From assembly GCF_016906535.1 (NCBI RefSeq), contig NC_057376.1, positions 1,860,001-1,924,000 on the forward strand: a stretch of 64,000 nucleotides of DNA, in the 5' to 3' direction. The notes under the pieces were generated by a model. That model was not told the origin of the DNA. It did not search any database and worked only from the letters and a program-made list of their open reading frames with translations. Shown one piece after another: positions 1 to 10,135 of the stretch (position 1 is its first letter; each line of letters begins with the position of its first letter). A program made the translations under genes and the position numbers. This DNA is from Rhizoctonia solani (lineage: Eukaryota; Basidiomycota; Agaricomycetes; Cantharellales; Ceratobasidiaceae).

Positions 1-383
1 GTAACTTACTGGGCTGTAAGGCCCTTGTACAATGTGGGATGCAACAAGAGGTAATCAACCTGGGTGTTACCATGGTCGATTGGCCTCCTTATATATTCTA
101 CAGGCTAGCTATTTACAAATGTTCTATAACAAATACTGTATCAAATAAGAACCCTGCTCTGCAGTTGGTCTTACTCATGCATACGTGTCACTGACGTGTC
201 ATAGTGATGTCATCAGGTGGAGGTGGCTACGTGTGCTGAGGTAAGCGCGGAAGGGGATGTGGCTTGGCGCTTAGCGTATGATATAAGCGCCAAAGTCACG
301 TGATTGAAAAGGTTGTCCGTTTGTCTTTGTTTAAATTCGAGAAAATGGGAATAAATCCCCTGGTATTGAGTGTGTCTACAACA
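1..383 (-). repeat. Family I LTR, right part, cut by window edge
   Basis: Matches the family I LTR (compare 5090-5472) and ends in TGTGTCTACAACA. It lies inside a longer LTR of another family that resumes at 384. The five bases after it (GTGTA) would be the target duplication, but the left copy is outside the window. It keeps an inverted repeat TTGGCGCTTA (264-273) / TAAGCGCCAA (284-293) followed by the palindrome CACGTG (297-302), both partly eroded in other copies. Element sense is minus. Confidence 0.85.
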
Positions 384-934
384 GTGTACTTACTGCAACC
401 CTGTGCCCCTTGACTGTCACAGTTGTTGAGTTCAACATTGAGTATAGTGCAACAATACTGTAAGGATTGCTGTGATTGAGTGATTGTGTTTCAATCCACC
501 ATAACCCCTATATTGTAGATATCTTTACCTACAATATCTCATAAATCCTAGATATATTTTAGGTAAACCCCATAAGTCTTAAGTCTTACTTAAGCATATA
601 TAAGTCCTATACTTATTAGGCCAATCCTATAAATCCTGTACATTAGTCAGGTAACCCTCTTACTTAAGGTACTATCCCAGAGACCTTAAGTATCCATACC
701 CTTAGTCACTTAGGCTTAAGTAACATTAGTCTAAGGTACTATACATAACCAACCACCTGCACTTCATAGTTGCTAGACTATTTGTTAGGAGTTGTTATTC
801 CTGATAATCTAGCCTATATTGTGCATATATTCTGCGCATATATTCTGATTCTTAATACTAGTTCTTAGTTATTCTCATATACATTTTGTATATAGTAATT
901 TATTCTTACTCCTGTATTTACACAACTCTTAACA
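384..934 (+). repeat. 3' part of a long solo LTR (same family as 27459-28980)
   Basis: Nearly identical to bases 28432-28980 of the 1,522-bp solo LTR and ends with the same CTCTTAACA. It is A/T-rich with repeated CTTAAG-like words. The preceding LTR (1-383) was inserted into it, and it was itself inserted into the family I LTR that resumes at 935; the ATCCC that follows is a plausible target duplication. No coding potential was seen. Confidence 0.8.
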
Positions 935-1162
935 ATCCCCTAACTGTACAAGGCCTTACAGCCAGATCCACTAAGTAGATACCACCTTAAGCGTTGTTCC
1001 CACTGTATATATGTAGCTAACCACCGCCCATACGGCCTTGGCCATTGTAGTTAAGTAGTTAGACATTGTAGGGTAGAACTTGCTGCCTTAAGTGGTACAT
1101 CTGTACTAGTCACATGGCCATAAGCGCCCGCGCCCTTGACGTCCTTGCAGACGTCTAGGACA
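935..1162 (+). repeat. Family I LTR, 3' remnant
   Basis: In element sense this is the end of a family I LTR, finishing in GACGTCTAGGACA at 1162. Its beginning is displaced leftward out of the window by the LTR that ends at 934. It interrupts the relic integrase reading frame that resumes at 1163. Confidence 0.75.
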
Positions 1163-1790
1163 ATAACAAATTCCTCAGGGCCTTGTACAAACAGCTGGGA
1201 ATAGACCCCTACTTCTTGTTGGCTGTCCTACTGACAACCAGCTACTTAGCTGGCTTCTGATAACCTGTCTTGTGATGATAGACAAGGTAAAATTGACTTG
1301 GGGTCTCCAAGCAATTTTCCTGCTGTATAAATATTACAAGAGACTATCTACAAGTGGTCTGTGCATGTGTGAAAGGAAGACTACATGTGAAAAAGGAAGC
1401 ATGCTGTGGGCTGTGCAGAAGCGTGGATTTCCCCTAAGCGCCCTTGGCCTGGCATCTTGGCACAGCATCTTGGCATAATAAGCACCAAGATCATGTGATT
1501 GAAAAACAACAGATATCAAGTCTGTAAGAAATACTAAAAATATAGGAAAAATTGTCCAAATTCAATGGTATATGTTAAGAGGGTATAAAATTGGCTTACC
1601 ACCCCTAAAGTGATGGACAAACAGAACAAGTAAACCCCTTGATTGAACATTTCCTCAGGGCTTACTCAAGACTTAACCAAAGGGACTGGGCCAAATGGTT
1701 ACCAATGGCAGAATTTGCCTACAACAATGCAGTACACAGTAGCACAGGTAAAACTCCATTTAAAGCCCCTATACAAATGGGAACCAATGC
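1163..1790 (+). pseudogene. Relic of a family I pol gene (integrase fragments)
   Basis: Two fragments encode the integrase of an old family I element. 1163-1217 reads NKFLRALYKQLGIDPYF and 1589-1790 reads on through AYHP, GQTEQVN, NQRDWAKWLPMAEF and AYNNAVHSSTGKTPFKA, colinear with the family I Pol at 4880-12589. A degraded LTR (1218-1588) separates them. The frame then slips by an indel (about 1766) and is cut by a solo LTR at 1791. It resumes on the far side of the whole nest at 30596-30610 (LTPS) and 31200-31203. This relic is the oldest layer of the nest. It cannot encode a working protein. Confidence 0.85.
1218..1588 (-). repeat. Degraded family II LTR, reverse orientation
   Basis: Reverse-oriented family II LTR lacking its outer part. 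It contains the GGTAAAATTGACTTGG primer/TSS block, a TATA-like stretch, the GCGCCCTTGGC block and ends near GTATATGTTAAGAGGGTATAAAA. It interrupts the relic integrase frame (PYF before, AYHP after). Its terminal TG/CA and target duplication are no longer clear. Confidence 0.75.
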
Positions 1791-2351
1791 TGTCCTAGAC
1801 ATCCTTAGGGGCCATCTAGGTAGTGGGCACTTGTGGCCATATGGACCGTAGAGAGGACTGCATAAGGCAGTGGTGGTGCTACCTACAATGACAAAGCTAC
1901 TAACTACAATGACCACACACTATAAGGTGGCAGCAACTATGTAAGTACAGTGGAGACAACCCTTAAGGCATGTATATACTGGTAACAACTTAGTGAGAAC
2001 CCAGGCTGTAAGGCCCTGTGTACAATGGGATGTGACAAGAGGTAATCAACCTGGGTGTTACCATGGTTGGTTGGCCTCCTTATATATTACAGAGGTGAAC
2101 TAATTACAAATACATTGAATCCAATACTGTATCCAATAAGAACCCTGCTCTGCAGTTGGTCTTACTCATGCATACATGTCACTGATGTGTCATGATGACA
2201 TCATAGGTGGAAGTGGCTATGTGTGCTGAATAAGTACAGGAGGGGATGTGGCTTAGCACTTAGCATATGATATAAGTGCCAAAGTCATGTGACAGAAAAA
2301 CTAGTCCAATTGCCTTTGTTTAAATTCAAGAAAATGGGAATAAATTCCCTG
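1791..2351 (-). repeat. Solo family I LTR, split by the outer element
   Basis: Starts TGTCCTAGACA at 1791 and stops at 2351 in the middle of the sequence CCCTGGTAT. Its last 20 bases (GTATATGTGTGTCTACAACA) lie at 30576-30595, beyond the outer element. AATGC flanks the whole LTR (1786-1790 and 30596-30600), so it is an independent insertion of about 581 bp into the relic pol gene. CCCTG (2347-2351 and 30571-30575) is the duplication made by the outer element. Confidence 0.93.
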
Positions 2352-2913
2352 TGTTATAACCTCCTTATCTATACCACTGGAATCACACGAATTTTCTCTT
2401 ATTTTTAGTATTTTTTACGGACTTGATATCTTTTGTTTTTTGATCACGTGATCTCGGCGCTTATTTATGCCGAGATGCCGCGCCAAGATGCCGTGCCAAG
2501 GGCGCTTAGGAGAAATCCACGCTTCTGCGCAGTCCGCAGCACAATTCTCATTTCACACATGTACTTCCTTTCTCACACGCACAGACCATGTAGATAGTGC
2601 GCTCTCTTCTATATATACAGCAGGGAAATTGCTTGGAGACCCCAAGTCAATTTTACCTTGTCTCTTACTCATTAGAGAAGGTAGTCAGCCAGCTAAGTAG
2701 CCAGCCCCCAGTAGCACCAATCACTTACCCTTTATATCTCACCTACCACACCTCCCAGGCCTAAGGCCCCCTTGCAGTAGCATAGAGACAGTAGGCCACC
2801 TTAAGCGGTAATAGTATAGCCTTAGATAGCAGATTACATAAGTCACCTGTAGTAGTACGGCCTTAAGCGCCCACCCACCAGCATGTACCCAACCTTACAG
2901 TTGGCGTACAACA
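2352..2913 (+). repeat. 5' LTR of outer element
   Basis: 562 bp, TGTTATAACC...GTACAACA. It contains GATCACGTGATC (2442-2453), a TATATATA box (2610-2617) and, 34 bp downstream, the block AAGTCAATTTTAC (2644-2656) that pairs with the primer site after the LTR. Confidence 0.95.
2644..2656 (+). promoter_or_regulatory. Predicted transcript start / self-primer
   Basis: AAGTCAATTTTAC lies 34 bp from the start of the TATATATA box, where a transcript should begin. It is the exact reverse complement of 2916-2928, next to the LTR. In Tf1 the first bases of the RNA prime minus-strand synthesis; the layout here fits that model. Confidence 0.75.
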
Positions 2914-2915
2914 TT

Positions 2916-2928
2916 GTAAAATTGACTT
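2916..2928 (+). promoter_or_regulatory. Primer binding site, self-priming type
   Basis: GTAAAATTGACTT begins two bases after the 5' LTR. It lacks the usual TGG start of a tRNA-type primer site and instead pairs 13/13 with the predicted RNA 5' end inside the LTR (2644-2656). Confidence 0.78.
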
Positions 2929-3433
2929 CTTGTAGGCTTGATCAACAAACAAGAAGACTCCTAGTACTAGCACAAGGGAAAAAACCGTGATTGGGGCCAC
3001 CTTGCAGGACAGAATAATCAAAAGTCCCCACCCCCACGTAGTACCAAATTGCTATAAGGCTAACGAGTCCTATTGTCCACATACCACAAGTTTTGCCAGA
3101 ACTCTACAGTTAGCAACCCTAGTCAGCTGAAGTACCTGCTTGCAAAAAACCCGCTCACATCACAATTGCCAGATCTGTTGATTTGCTGTAGGGATTGTTC
3201 AACGCTAGGTATTTGACGCAAGGGTTTAGCGTTTACAGACTGTGCAAAAACCGCTCATAAGTCCTGCATCAGGCACTCCTACCCCCCACGCTGTCTCCAC
3301 TATACCATCCACACGCTCTGGCGTCCCTCACCCCTACTCTTGTCCCTCCAGCCGCTCCAGCCGTTGTTCCATTCCAACCCACTCCCAACCGCCCTCTTGC
3401 AGCACATCTCCCGCTCTGCAAGACCTGCCAGGC

Positions 3434-4624
3434 ATGGAACCAGAGCCGTCCATTGTCTCTCTCCTTGAGGCTATCCAAGCCCTCACCACTCAAGTTGGGT
3501 CCCTCCAGGACCAAGTCAAGTCTCAAGGCAAGCAAATCATCCAACTTGTTGCCATATGCAAGGAGACAAACAACCTTGTGGGAGATAAGGACCAAGGAGG
3601 CATCCAAGCCAAAACTGGCCCAGCGGCTGGGCCTACCACTCCCCCTACCCACACAGGGGGAGAAGCCAACACTCCAGGCATGGTTAGGCCTGGGCTCAAA
3701 GCCCCCTTCCGCCCATCAAGGGGTACAGGTTTCAACTCAGAAGACAAGGAGGAACCAAGGCTCCCCAAAAAAGAGCCTACAGGAACGCCTAGGAGACACT
3801 TGGGATCCCTCACCCCCTTTGACACAGGGTCCAGCGTAAAAAGGCCCAAGATGGACCTCCCGGACCCTTACAAGGGTGATACCAGGGGGCATAAGGCCAC
3901 CCAATGGCTAAATTGGATGATGCTTTGGGTAGCCCTCCATTGCAATCAATTCAACAAGGAGGAACAGATGGTTGTGTGGATCCTTTACCACATGACCAAC
4001 AAGGCTGCCAATTGGGCACTCCCCATCATAGGGGCTATCATCAAGGGCAAGGGGAACCCTCCAACCACCATTCAGGCCCTAACGGCCAAATTCAAAGAGG
4101 CGTTTGCTGACCCTGACGCTAAGTGGGCCGCTGCCAGGAAGATAGCTACCCTGGTCCAAACCTCCACCACCTCCAAGTACGTCACGGAGTTCTGCAATCT
4201 CATTGCGGAATTAGACTGGAACAAGGAGGCTTATATTGCACAGTTCACGCAAGGCCTCCACTGGAAGGTCAAGGAACTATTGTCCACCAAGGATAGCATT
4301 CCTGACAATCTTGAGGCCATCTTTGCGGCAGCAATCAAAATTGACAACATCCGCCGCAAAAATGAGGAAAACCGGCCAAAGAAGGCACCTGCCAAATCCC
4401 CGGCCACCATGGCCACTACCTCCACCACTACTACTCAACGGGTCTGCCTATCAGAAGACCCCAACTACGTCACACCGGAGGAAAGGGACCGCTGCCGCGC
4501 ATCAGGGCTGTGCATTAAATGCGGCCAGAAGGGACATGGCATCAAACAATGCCCTAATGGCTGGAAAGCCACCATCAAGGAGGTGGCCAAGGTTGCAGAG
4601 GAAGAAGGGTCGGGAAAAGATTAA
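3434..4624 (+). CDS. gag: Gag polyprotein, outer element
   Basis: Structural Gag of the outer element. The start at 3434 (MEPEPSIVSLLEAI) matches the conserved start of the other two family II copies; the frame is open upstream to 3242, but that stretch is Ser/Pro-rich and poorly conserved. Order: coiled-coil-like N-terminal segment (GSLQDQVKSQGKQI), basic/Pro-rich linker, capsid-like retrotransposon Gag domain (QWLNWMMLWVALH through ELDWNKEAYIAQF), then a CCHC knuckle CIKCGQKGHGIKQC near the end. It ends RKD-type, right after a -1 slippery site. No internal stop was seen, although the element's pol is destroyed, so a free Gag could still be made. Confidence 0.9.
   Translation: MEPEPSIVSLLEAIQALTTQVGSLQDQVKSQGKQIIQLVAICKETNNLVGDKDQGGIQAKTGPAAGPTTPPTHTGGEANTPGMVRPGLKAPFRPSRGTGFNSEDKEEPRLPKKEPTGTPRRHLGSLTPFDTGSSVKRPKMDLPDPYKGDTRGHKATQWLNWMMLWVALHCNQFNKEEQMVVWILYHMTNKAANWALPIIGAIIKGKGNPPTTIQALTAKFKEAFADPDAKWAAARKIATLVQTSTTSKYVTEFCNLIAELDWNKEAYIAQFTQGLHWKVKELLSTKDSIPDNLEAIFAAAIKIDNIRRKNEENRPKKAPAKSPATMATTSTTTTQRVCLSEDPNYVTPEERDRCRASGLCIKCGQKGHGIKQCPNGWKATIKEVAKVAEEEGSGKD
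4612..4618 (+). promoter_or_regulatory. -1 ribosomal frameshift site
   Basis: GGGAAAA in phase as G GGA AAA, two codons before the gag stop. Slipping back one base leads into the pol frame (GKRLRPRTT-like sequence). The same heptamer sits at the same place in all four elements of the window. Confidence 0.75.
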
Positions 4625-4879
4625 GGCCAAGGACTACCATCAAGCCCCTGGCCCCAAAAATAGATTTGCATGTATCAGACTTGGATTTAGAATTTGTCTC
4701 TCTAGCTCTAGATTTGAATAAAAAACCCTTATTATATCTCAACCTGGTCATGCAAAACCACCCAACAGAACCACTCAAAACCCTAATAGACTCTGGCGCC
4801 ACGTCAAACTTTATATCACCCGCCATAGTCAAAAATATAAAATACCAAAAACCCTACTCAAAAATCCACAAGTAGTGAG

Positions 4880-5472
4880 TGTCCTAGACGTCTGTTAGGG
4901 CGTTGAGGGGGATGGCGCTTGTGGCCGCGGTGTACAATGAGAAAGTTGCTTTAAGGCAACAACAAACCTAACTACAGCAACAAGCAGCTATCCTACAACA
5001 ACAAGACCGCTGAAGGCGGTGACAAGCTATCTAAGTACAACAACAAAGCCGCTTAAGGCGGTGTGGACTATCTAGGTAGCTAAACTAAGTATTTACTGGG
5101 CTGTAGGGCCCTTGTACACTGAGTGGGATGCAACAAGAGGTAATCAACCTGGGTGTTACCATGGTTGGTTGGCCTCCTTATATATTACAGAGCTACCTAT
5201 TTACAAATACAACTATATGCAAAACCGTATCAAATAAGAACCCCAATCCGCAGTTGGCCTTACTCATGCATACGTGTCACTGACGTGTCATAGTGATGTC
5301 ATCAGGTGGAGGTGGCTACGTATGCTGAAGTAAGCGCGGATGGGGACGTGGCTTGGCGCTTAGCGTATGATATAAGTGCCAAAGTCACGTGATCAAAAAT
5401 GTTGTCCATTTGCCTTTGTTTAAAATCAAGAAAATGGGAATAAATTCCCTGGTATCGAATGTGTCTACAACA
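4880..5472 (-). repeat. 3' LTR of family I element
   Basis: 593 bp. Reads TGTCCTAGACG...GTGTCTACAACA on the plus strand. CACGTG lies at 5386-5391. It differs from its partner only at CpG-derived sites. Confidence 0.95.
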
Positions 5473-5485
5473 CTGCCCCCCTCTT
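5473..5485 (-). other. Polypurine tract, family I element
   Basis: On the minus strand a G-rich run AAGAGGGGGGCAG abuts the 3' LTR, the expected place for plus-strand priming. Confidence 0.7.
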
Positions 5486-5517
5486 AAGGGCCTTGGCAGC
5501 GCCAAGGGCCTTTTTTC

Positions 5518-8500
5518 TCATGTCTTTTTGTATTTTTCTAAAATTTTTTTGGCGTTTTTTAAGTTTTCTTGGGGTTCCCATGTGTTTTCTTTGGACCCGT
5601 ATCCCTTCCACTTGACTTGGAAAAACCATTTCCCATTCCTTTCTTTGGCATCAGTGATCCCTTCTACCTTGTATTCTTCTTCTCCGTCCACGGTGACTGG
5701 TGGAGGGCGGTTCTCAAAGGCGCGCTTCTTGTCCCTTTTAACTTTAGATAAGAGTCCTACATAGAAGACGTTGTGGATCCGCATTGTTGGGGGAAGTTCC
5801 AGGCGGTAAGCTTGGTTGGAGATCTTCTCAGTAACCCTGAACAGTCCTAGGCATTGTTCCATTAGTTTGGGACTCAGGGTTTTGAGGTTAACGTTCTTGG
5901 CGTCTAGCCAGACCTCTTCTCCAATCTCAAATTCCGTTGGGTTCCCACTTTCTCCAGCTGTCATTTGTTGCTTAGATTGCCAGAGTGCTGCTTCCACTTC
6001 CTTCCATTGTGCCTCCATTGTCTGGGCAAGGTCATCCGCCTCTGGAACGTCCGTTGGTATATTTGACGGGGTTAATGTGGGTTCCCATCCGTACAGGGCT
6101 TTGAAAGGTGTTTTGCCCGTGCTGCTATGTACGGCATTGTTGTATGCAAACTCTGCCATGGGAAGCCATCTGGTCCAGTCCCTTTGGTTTACCCCTGAAT
6201 AAGCCCTGAGGAAGTGTTTGATTGAGGGATTGATGCGTTCCGTTTGCCCATTGCTCTGGGGGTGATAGGCGGAGGAGAAATGGGGATCAATGCCAAGGCG
6301 TTTGTACAGGGCACGTAAGAATTTGTTGTTGAAAACCCTGCCTCTGTTGGATATGGTTTTTTCTGGCATGCCATGGCGCTTCCATACGTTTTCCAGGAAT
6401 AGTTCTGCCAACTCAGGTGCTTTGAGTTTTTTGGAGCATTTTACAAAGATCCCGTACTTAGTGAAACTGTCAACAATTACCAGGATCAAGTCTGTGTTTC
6501 TGTCCTTAGGTAGATCCACTATCATGTTGTAAGACACATGTTGCCAGGGTCTAACCGGGAGTTTGAGCGGCTGAGGGGGAATTGATGTGTACTTTGGCTT
6601 TCTAATCCGTTGGCATACCTCACAGGCATCCACATGCCAGTATGTGTCAGCACGGATGCCCGGCCAGTAGTAGCTTCTTGATACCAACTCTAGCGTGCTT
6701 TGCCTTCCTGGGTGTCCTGCCAAGGGACTGTTGTGGAAGATACGCAGTAGATCTGTCCTTAGTGTTCCCACGTCAGGGACTACAACTTGTCCTTGGTAGA
6801 AGAGTAGGCCAGCCTCCATTTCATAATCCTTGAACGCACGTTTGATGGAGGGGGGCACTTTGGACTTGTTCTGCAGGAAGTGGAGAATTTCCTCCAGTGA
6901 CTTGTCTTGATCCAGGGATGACTTGATCTGCCGTTGTAGTTCTCTTTCCGGTGTAACCAAGGCAATATTGGCAAATACCTGGTCTGGTAGCATGGACTGG
7001 GTTTTGGGTGGAACATCTGCATGATCCAATTGTCATGATAAAGCGTCTGGCTTCCCTGATTGTTTTCTGGGCCTGTACACAATCTGGAAGTTGTAGCCGG
7101 CTAGTAATAGGTGCCATCTAGCATGGCAACGGTTGAATGTCTGGGACTCCTTCCAGTATTCCAAGTTTTGGTGATTGGTGAATACGGTGATAGGGTGAAG
7201 GGTTCCTTCCAAGAAGATCTGCCAGTACTCAAATGAACGGATGATTGCCAAGAGTTCCTTATTGTGGGTGTTGTAGTTTTATTTGGCACCTTTGAAGGAT
7301 TCTGATAGGAACCCTAGTGGGTGCAAACGGCCGTCTTCCTGTTGTTGACTGAGTATGGAGCCTAGAGCTGCGCCAGAGGCATCTGTTTCCAAGAAGTAGG
7401 GTCTGGATGGATCAGCGTGGCAAAGAACCAGGGCATTGGTGATGGCGTCCTTTAATCCTTGGAAGGCTTCTTGTTCCTTGGTGCCCCACTTCCACGGCGT
7501 TTCCTTCTTGACTAGGTTATGTAACGGCCTAGCCATGTGGCTAAAGTTGGCAACAAAACAACAAAGGAAGTTGGCAAATCCTAGAAATGATTGGACTTCT
7601 CTGACCTTGGTAGGTACTGGCCATTCTTGTACCGCCTGGATTTTGAGCTTGTCCAGGCTGTGTTGTAAATTGGGGGAAAAGAGGTTGAGACTCTGGTGCT
7701 GAGCAGAGTCTGTGTTGGAAGATTTCCCAATTTCCAAGCTAAGTAAAGAAGTAGCTTCTTTAGGGTTCTCTGGGTCTAGCTATCTTGAATACAATCAACT
7801 ACAGATATATCTTTTCTCAGTGTAAAGTGTCTTAGTAAGTATTTCTGTAAGAGCAAGAGTACTGGCTCAGGTTCCCTTTGGCAGAGATAGTTATGTAAGT
7901 TTCACTCCTAGTTGCAGGAACTAACTGGTTACTTAGTATATATCCTTCTTTAAGGATGATTGCCTTCTGTTCACTTAACCTAAGAACTCTGTATCAGGTC
8001 TACAACCTTTCCACACTATGGGTACTTGGGAGATCCACTTATACAAGTTTAAGTTATTTGAAATCTTGAGGCACAATATATCACACAATTGAGGGGGGCA
8101 AGCCCAAACCCAAGAGTGACAGTCAACAGTAACAGTGAGTGGTAAGAGTGAAGGGTGGGTGCCCTCCAAGGGTATGCAAGAGTCCCCTTTTATACCCTAG
8201 AGTGGCAAGGTTACTGAGTCATTCACCTAGTCAGAGTATGAGTATGACTTGCTTAGGACTGTGCTTCCTAAGACTTTGATTGGTGGGTGGGAAGGCACAG
8301 ATATGACTAGGATGGAATGTGACTGCTCTTGGGTTGAACTGCAATTAGTTAAAAATAGAAACATCTAAATACATGACTCAGTCTATCAAGAAATGCTTGG
8401 CAGCCAATGAGCACTTAGAGTGAGTCATTAGTGTGAGTCATTCTGGTGGCAAGCAGAATGACTCATAAGCAGGATTTGCAGTGCCACTAGAAATTACTAG

Positions 8501-10135
8501 ATAAGGAGAACCTTAGTAATCTCATGAGAGGTATGACTCAACTAAGCTAGGAATAAGGTTCATTTCCCAAGTTAGAGCTAGTCATGTGATGAGCTAGATG
8601 TAAAGATACAAATATAATGATTAGTAAGGTACTTGAGCCACATAGATAGAATCTTGTGAAGCTAATATCTCCATGAGATCTTATCGTATGAGCACGTGAC
8701 AGGCAGCGTTAGAACGAGCGGAAGGAGCTCTATTGAACGATATGTAACACATACAGTCGATATGAGCGTTACATAGAGTAATGACAGGAATAATGGAAAA
8801 TAGGAGTCAAATGGCCATTAAATCAGAAAGTCAGATATATACAGATTATTGTGGATGGTGAGCTGTGAATGCAAAATTGTGTGATACATAACAGGCTGAA
8901 ACCCTTATCTGAGACAATGATCCCCAAGTATTCCACAGAGGTGATGTGGAACGTGCACTTGGACGCCTTGCAGAACAGTTGATTTTCCATTAGTTGCTTC
9001 AGGACTTTGTGAACGTGTTGCGTGTGTGATGCATCATCCTTAGAATATATCAGGATGTCATCAAGGTAAATAATGACGCATACATCCAGTAAATCCTTGA
9101 ATAGCTTGTTCATAAAATGCTGAAAGGCGGCAGGTGCGTTTGTTAAGCCAAAGGTCATAACCAGGGATTCGTAGAGGCCGTACTTAGTTTGGAATGCGGT
9201 CTTCCATTTGTCACCTTCCTTTACCCGTACGTTGTTGTAACCCCAACGTAAATCTAGCTTAGTAAAGACCTTGGCACCACAGAGCTGGGCCATGAGGTTG
9301 TCTGGACGGGGGAGTGGGTAGACGTTCTTCTTGGTATGGTTGTTAAGGCGGCAATAATCAACAACCAAACGGCGGGAACCATCCTTTTTGGGTACAAACA
9401 TTACGGGGGAACTGATAGAAGATTTACTGGGGCGGATCTTGCCTGCCTTGAGTTCATCCTTGAGCCAATCCTTGAGCGTGGCGGATTTGGCGTCAGTCAT
9501 GCTATACAGCGGGGAGTTCAAGGGGCCTTCTTCTGTTAGCTCAATCCCAATGTCATAATGCCGGTGCGGGGGAAGCTTGTTGAACTCTTCCTCTCCAAAT
9601 ACCTTGGCGTATTGATGGTATTTGGAAGGGACTCCTTCAAGGGGTTTTTGATTGGCTTCCTCCTCTTCAGCAATGGCTACATGTTTGGGTGGTGCATGGG
9701 GAAAGGAAAGGGTACGTTGATTCCAATCAATCTCTGGATTATGGGCATCTAACCATTTCAATCCCAAGATGGCGGCATGAGACCCTGTGTTACAAATTAA
9801 GAAGGTCTCAGTCATATGTTTGCCATCAAAGGAGAAGGTTAGGTTAGTCTTCTTCCAAATTTTGCCAGCCTGGGGGCTCAACCCATTGAGCATAGTAACA
9901 GTGCGGGGTGAAGGGAGGTCTATGAGAGGGAGGCAGAGTGCTTCTGCGGTACAGGGGTGGAGGAAAGATGAGGTGGCGCCTGAGTCTATCAGGACTTCTA
10001 GTGATTCCGCTTTTTTCTCTGGTGTGATCAAAATGGTGAAGAGTGGTGATAATTTATTACTAGACATGTTACGAAATTCAATACACAAGCCAGAGTCCTT
10101 GGGGTCCTTGCGCGCGGCAGCAGGTCCCCTTAGTC
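5518..10135 (-). pseudogene. pol: Pol of family I element, interrupted and mutated
   Basis: In reading order: protease (LIDSGATSSF), reverse transcriptase (MFVPKKDGSRRLVV, YLDDILIYS) up to DKGFSL at 8899; then a solo LTR (7661-8893); then DKLKIQAVQEWP, RNase H (ETDASGAAL), integrase and a chromodomain (EEEYKVEGITDAKE...NTWEP). An in-frame TAA lies near 7277 (after FKGAK) and a TGA near 7031 (after PDALS, where relatives have Arg). The integrase has Asn where relatives have catalytic Asp: SYNMIV for SYDFI and ISNRG for ISDRG; only the Glu of GQTER remains. The frame is entered from gag by -1 slippage. Confidence 0.9.
7661..8893 (-). mobile_element. 1,233-bp solo LTR in family I pol
   Basis: TG...CA ends (plus strand TGTTGTAAATT...TACATAACA) flanked by GGCTG (7656-7660, 8894-8898). 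Removing it rejoins GFSL and DKLKIQ of RT. On the minus strand it has GGTATAAAAG (8187-8196), a likely TATA box. No coding region or second LTR was seen, so it is a solo LTR of a family not otherwise present here. Confidence 0.88.

Noticed and set aside
2467..2700. 77-codon ORF repeated at 30124 and similar 75-codon ORFs at 13609 and 25581
   Set aside because: These lie wholly in LTRs and repeat because the LTRs do; no evidence of a protein.
3269..3849. Long ORFs antisense to or in other frames of gag (also at 14487-15383 and 23097-23542)
   Set aside because: They mirror the conserved Gag reading frames and owe their length to GC-rich Pro/Ser codons.
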